From contig JADJPN010000002.1 in the NCBI GenBank assembly GCA_016713235.1, positions 310,001 through 374,000 of the forward strand: 64,000 nt of DNA, read 5' to 3'. Position numbers and translations under genes: made by a program. Positions 62,328 to 64,000 of this stretch are shown here, piece by piece. Source of the stretch: Hyphomicrobiales bacterium. GTDB taxonomy: Bacteria > Pseudomonadota > Alphaproteobacteria > Rhizobiales > Xanthobacteraceae. Position 1 is the stretch's first letter; each line of letters begins with the position of its first letter. The notes under the pieces were generated by a model that was not told where the DNA came from, searched no databases, and saw nothing but the letters and a program-made list of their open reading frames with translations.

Positions 62328-63095
62328 TTGACCGTAAACATCTCCTTTCTTCCGGCGCTCGCGGTCACTTTCATCCTCATGTTCGCGCGGCTCGGCACCA
62401 TGACGATGCTGATGCCGGGCATCGGCGAGCGCGGCATTCCCATGCGCATCCGGCTCGTGATTGCGCTGATGCTGACGCTGGTGATGCTGCCGATCTATCG
62501 CGGCATTTACCCGACCGTGCCGATGGCAAACTTCGGCCCGATCGTGGCACTGCTGATCCAGGAAGTGATCATCGGCGCGGTGCTGGGTCTGACCGCGCGG
62601 CTCACTTTGTCGGCGCTGGAAGTCGCGGGCGCGACGATCGCGAACCAGATGGGTCTCGGTTTCGCGATGGCGGTCGATCCGAACCAGGGTCAGCAGGGCA
62701 TCATCATCGGCAACTTGCTCGCGGTGCTCGGGGTCGCGCTGATCTTCGCGACCGACATGCACCATCTGGCGATTGGCGCGCTCGACCATAGTTACACGCT
62801 GTTCAAGCCGGGCGAGTTTCTGCCGACGAGCGACGTGACGCAGCTGATGCTGTCGATCATTTCGGGCGCGTTCAAGATCGGCGTGCAGTTGGCTGCGCCG
62901 TTTCTCGTCTTCGGTCTTCTGTTCAACCTGGGCCTTGGCATTCTCGCGCGGCTGATGCCGCAGTTGCAGGTTTTCTTCCTGGGTCTTCCGATCTCGATCA
63001 TGGTCGGGTTTGCGATGCTTGCCGCTTTCATCGGCGCGGTGATGCTCGGCTTCCTCGGGCATCTAGAGACCGTGCTGCTCGGCATTGCGCGATAG
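62328..63095 (+). CDS. fliR: Flagellar type III export protein FliR
   Basis: The 255-residue protein has six or so hydrophobic helices and completes the FliPQR gate. It opens with a TTG start at 62328 (TVNISFLPALAVTFILMFARLGTMTMLMPGIGERGIP) and has EVAGATIANQMGLGFAMAVDPN and a terminal ISIMVGFAMLAAFIGAVMLGFLGHLE. It is intact and ends 9 bp before flhB. Confidence 0.94.
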   Translation: MTVNISFLPALAVTFILMFARLGTMTMLMPGIGERGIPMRIRLVIALMLTLVMLPIYRGIYPTVPMANFGPIVALLIQEVIIGAVLGLTARLTLSALEVAGATIANQMGLGFAMAVDPNQGQQGIIIGNLLAVLGVALIFATDMHHLAIGALDHSYTLFKPGEFLPTSDVTQLMLSIISGAFKIGVQLAAPFLVFGLLFNLGLGILARLMPQLQVFFLGLPISIMVGFAMLAAFIGAVMLGFLGHLETVLLGIAR

Positions 63096-63104
63096 GGGAG
63101 CGCA

Positions 63105-64000
63105 ATGGCCGAGAGCGAAGGGCAAGATACCGAAAAGTCAGAAGACCCAACCGCAAAACGGCTGGATGATGCGATTAATCGCGGCGACGTCGCGAAGAGT
63201 CAGGAAGTCAACACCTGGTTTCTTTTTGCTGGGCGCCACCGTTGCGTTCTTCATGTTCGGCGGCAGGCGGTGAATAAGCTCGCCATCGCTTTCCGCGATG
63301 TGCTCGGCAATCTGCATCTTGCGACCGACCCCTCGCTTGTGATGCGCGCGATCTTGCGGCTGTTCATGCAAGTGCTGATCGCGGTCGGGCCGTTGATGGC
63401 GATACTCGTTCTCGCGGCGATTGTCGGCAATGTCGTGCAGCATCGCCTGTTGTGGACCACCGAACCGCTCGCGCCGAAGCTCAATCGCATCTCACCGATC
63501 GGCGGCCTTAGCGGATTTTTTCGAAACACGCGCTCGTGCAGTTCGTCAAAGGGATTCCTGAAACTCGGCATCGTCGGCAGCGTGATCTATGTGATCGGCT
63601 CGTCCGAAATCGAGCGGATGGGCCTCCTGATCAATGGCGAGCTCGGCCTGACCGTTGGCGTCACCTTCACGCTCGCATTGAAGATCATGGCGGCGGTGAC
63701 CGCGATCATGGCGCTGGTCGCGATAGCCGATTATCTCTGGCAGCAGCATAGCTGGTACGAGAAGCAGCGCATGTCGGTTCGCGAAGTGCGTCAGGAATTC
63801 AAGGAGCAGGAAGGCGACCCGACCATCAAGGCAAAGCTCCGGCAAATCCGGCAGTCGCGCTCGAGGAAGCGCATGATGCAGGAAGTTCCCGAAGCGACCG
63901 TGGTCGTCATGAACCCGACCCACTTCGCGGTGGCGCTCAAATACGAGCAGGGGATGGGCGCACCGATCTGCGTTGCCAAAGGCCAGGACAATATCGCGCT
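63105..64000 (+). CDS. flhB: Flagellar export switch protein FlhB (partial, frame breaks)
   Basis: FlhB controls substrate switching. Start at 63105 (AESEGQDTEKSEDPTAKRLDDAINRGDVAKSQEVNTWF). Later blocks are VGPLMAILVLAAIVGNVV, LNRISPIGGLSGFF, FVKG and FLKLGIVGSVIYVIGS, DYLWQQHSWYEKQRMSVREVRQEFKEQEGDPTIKAKLRQIRQSRSRKRMM, and the autocleavage site NPTH in VVVMNPTHFAVALKYE. The frame shifts near 63220, 63265, about 63525 and 63555. The C-terminus lies beyond the window edge. Confidence 0.9.
   Translation, partial: MAESEGQDTEKSEDPTAKRLDDAINRGDVAKSQEVNTWFLFAGRHRCVLHVRRQAVNKLAIAFRDVLGNLHLATDPSLVMRAILRLFMQVLIAVGPLMAILVLAAIVGNVVQHRLLWTTEPLAPKLNRISPIGGLSGFFRNTRSCSSSKGFLKLGIVGSVIYVIGSSEIERMGLLINGELGLTVGVTFTLALKIMAAVTAIMALVAIADYLWQQHSWYEKQRMSVREVRQEFKEQEGDPTIKAKLRQIRQSRSRKRMMQEVPEATVVVMNPTHFAVALKYEQGMGAPICVAKGQDNIA

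Noticed and set aside
1..64000. tRNA, rRNA, CRISPR array, IS element or prophage
   Set aside because: None was seen by reading; no repeat-spacer pattern, transposase, integrase or phage structural gene is present. A tRNAscan or Infernal run would be needed to exclude small RNAs.

Overview
The window comes from a GC-rich alphaproteobacterium, most likely of the order Hyphomicrobiales near Bradyrhizobiaceae/Xanthobacteraceae. Three kinds of evidence support this: the alphaproteobacterial flagellar genes fliX, flbT, flaF, flgN/flbY-like, motE and a FlgJ/CheL rod-binding protein; CtrA-type TTAA-N7-TTAA boxes; and lineage-typical small genes (DUF3551, DUF4189, DUF6152, DUF6468). I can name no species.

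Positions 1-9.6 kb hold housekeeping and transport genes: an Lrp/AsnC ligand-binding protein cut by the window edge, thiD, an outer-membrane barrel protein, HupE/UreJ, a fumarylacetoacetate-hydrolase-family enzyme, MgtC, a LysE exporter, threonine dehydratase, a CheZ-type phosphatase, an MFS transporter and a dipeptide epimerase. An Mla-type lipid transport operon (mlaE, mlaF, mlaD and an auxiliary lipoprotein) fills 9.7-13.2 kb. It is followed by a very large membrane-anchored coiled-coil protein (14.1-17.6 kb) and a run of small signalling and metabolic genes: HPt protein, [2Fe-2S] ferredoxin, hydrolases, AraC regulator with a VOC protein, ferredoxin-NADP reductase, Y-family polymerase and acetyltransferase. 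From 26.5 to 36.2 kb lie a CoxE-like VWA protein, its probable MoxR ATPase partner about 8 kb away, a cold-shock protein, an MBL-fold protein, SixA and a flavin oxidoreductase.

From 36.3 kb to the end the window is a flagellar cluster: flgE-flgK-flgL; flaF/flbT; two tandem flagellins; flgI-flgJ-flgN divergent from fliX (then dksA); flgF-flgG-flgA-flgH divergent from fliL-fliM-DUF6468-motE and a large AMIN/TPR protein; fliO-fliP divergent from flgB-flgC-fliE-fliQ-fliR-flhB (cut at the edge).

The most interesting content is regulatory. Three hook, rod and ring operons (flgE, flgI, flgF) have sigma-54-like -24/-12 elements. Each has a palindrome of the form CCGGCA-N5-TGCCGG, resembling the Caulobacter ftr (FlbD) element, about 80-100 bp upstream. 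Export, switch and checkpoint genes (fliX, fliL, flgB, fliO) and both flagellins have exact or one-mismatch CtrA boxes. Four intergenic regions place a CtrA box directly beside an ftr-like palindrome. This reads as a Caulobacter-type CtrA to FliX/FlbD/sigma-54 hierarchy.

More than 20 apparent frameshifts interrupt otherwise well-conserved genes, several at short homopolymers, and there is one in-frame TGA and a 14-G run. The most economical reading is base-level sequence error, so broken genes are annotated as single CDSs with the break noted. I saw no tRNA, rRNA, CRISPR array, IS element or prophage.
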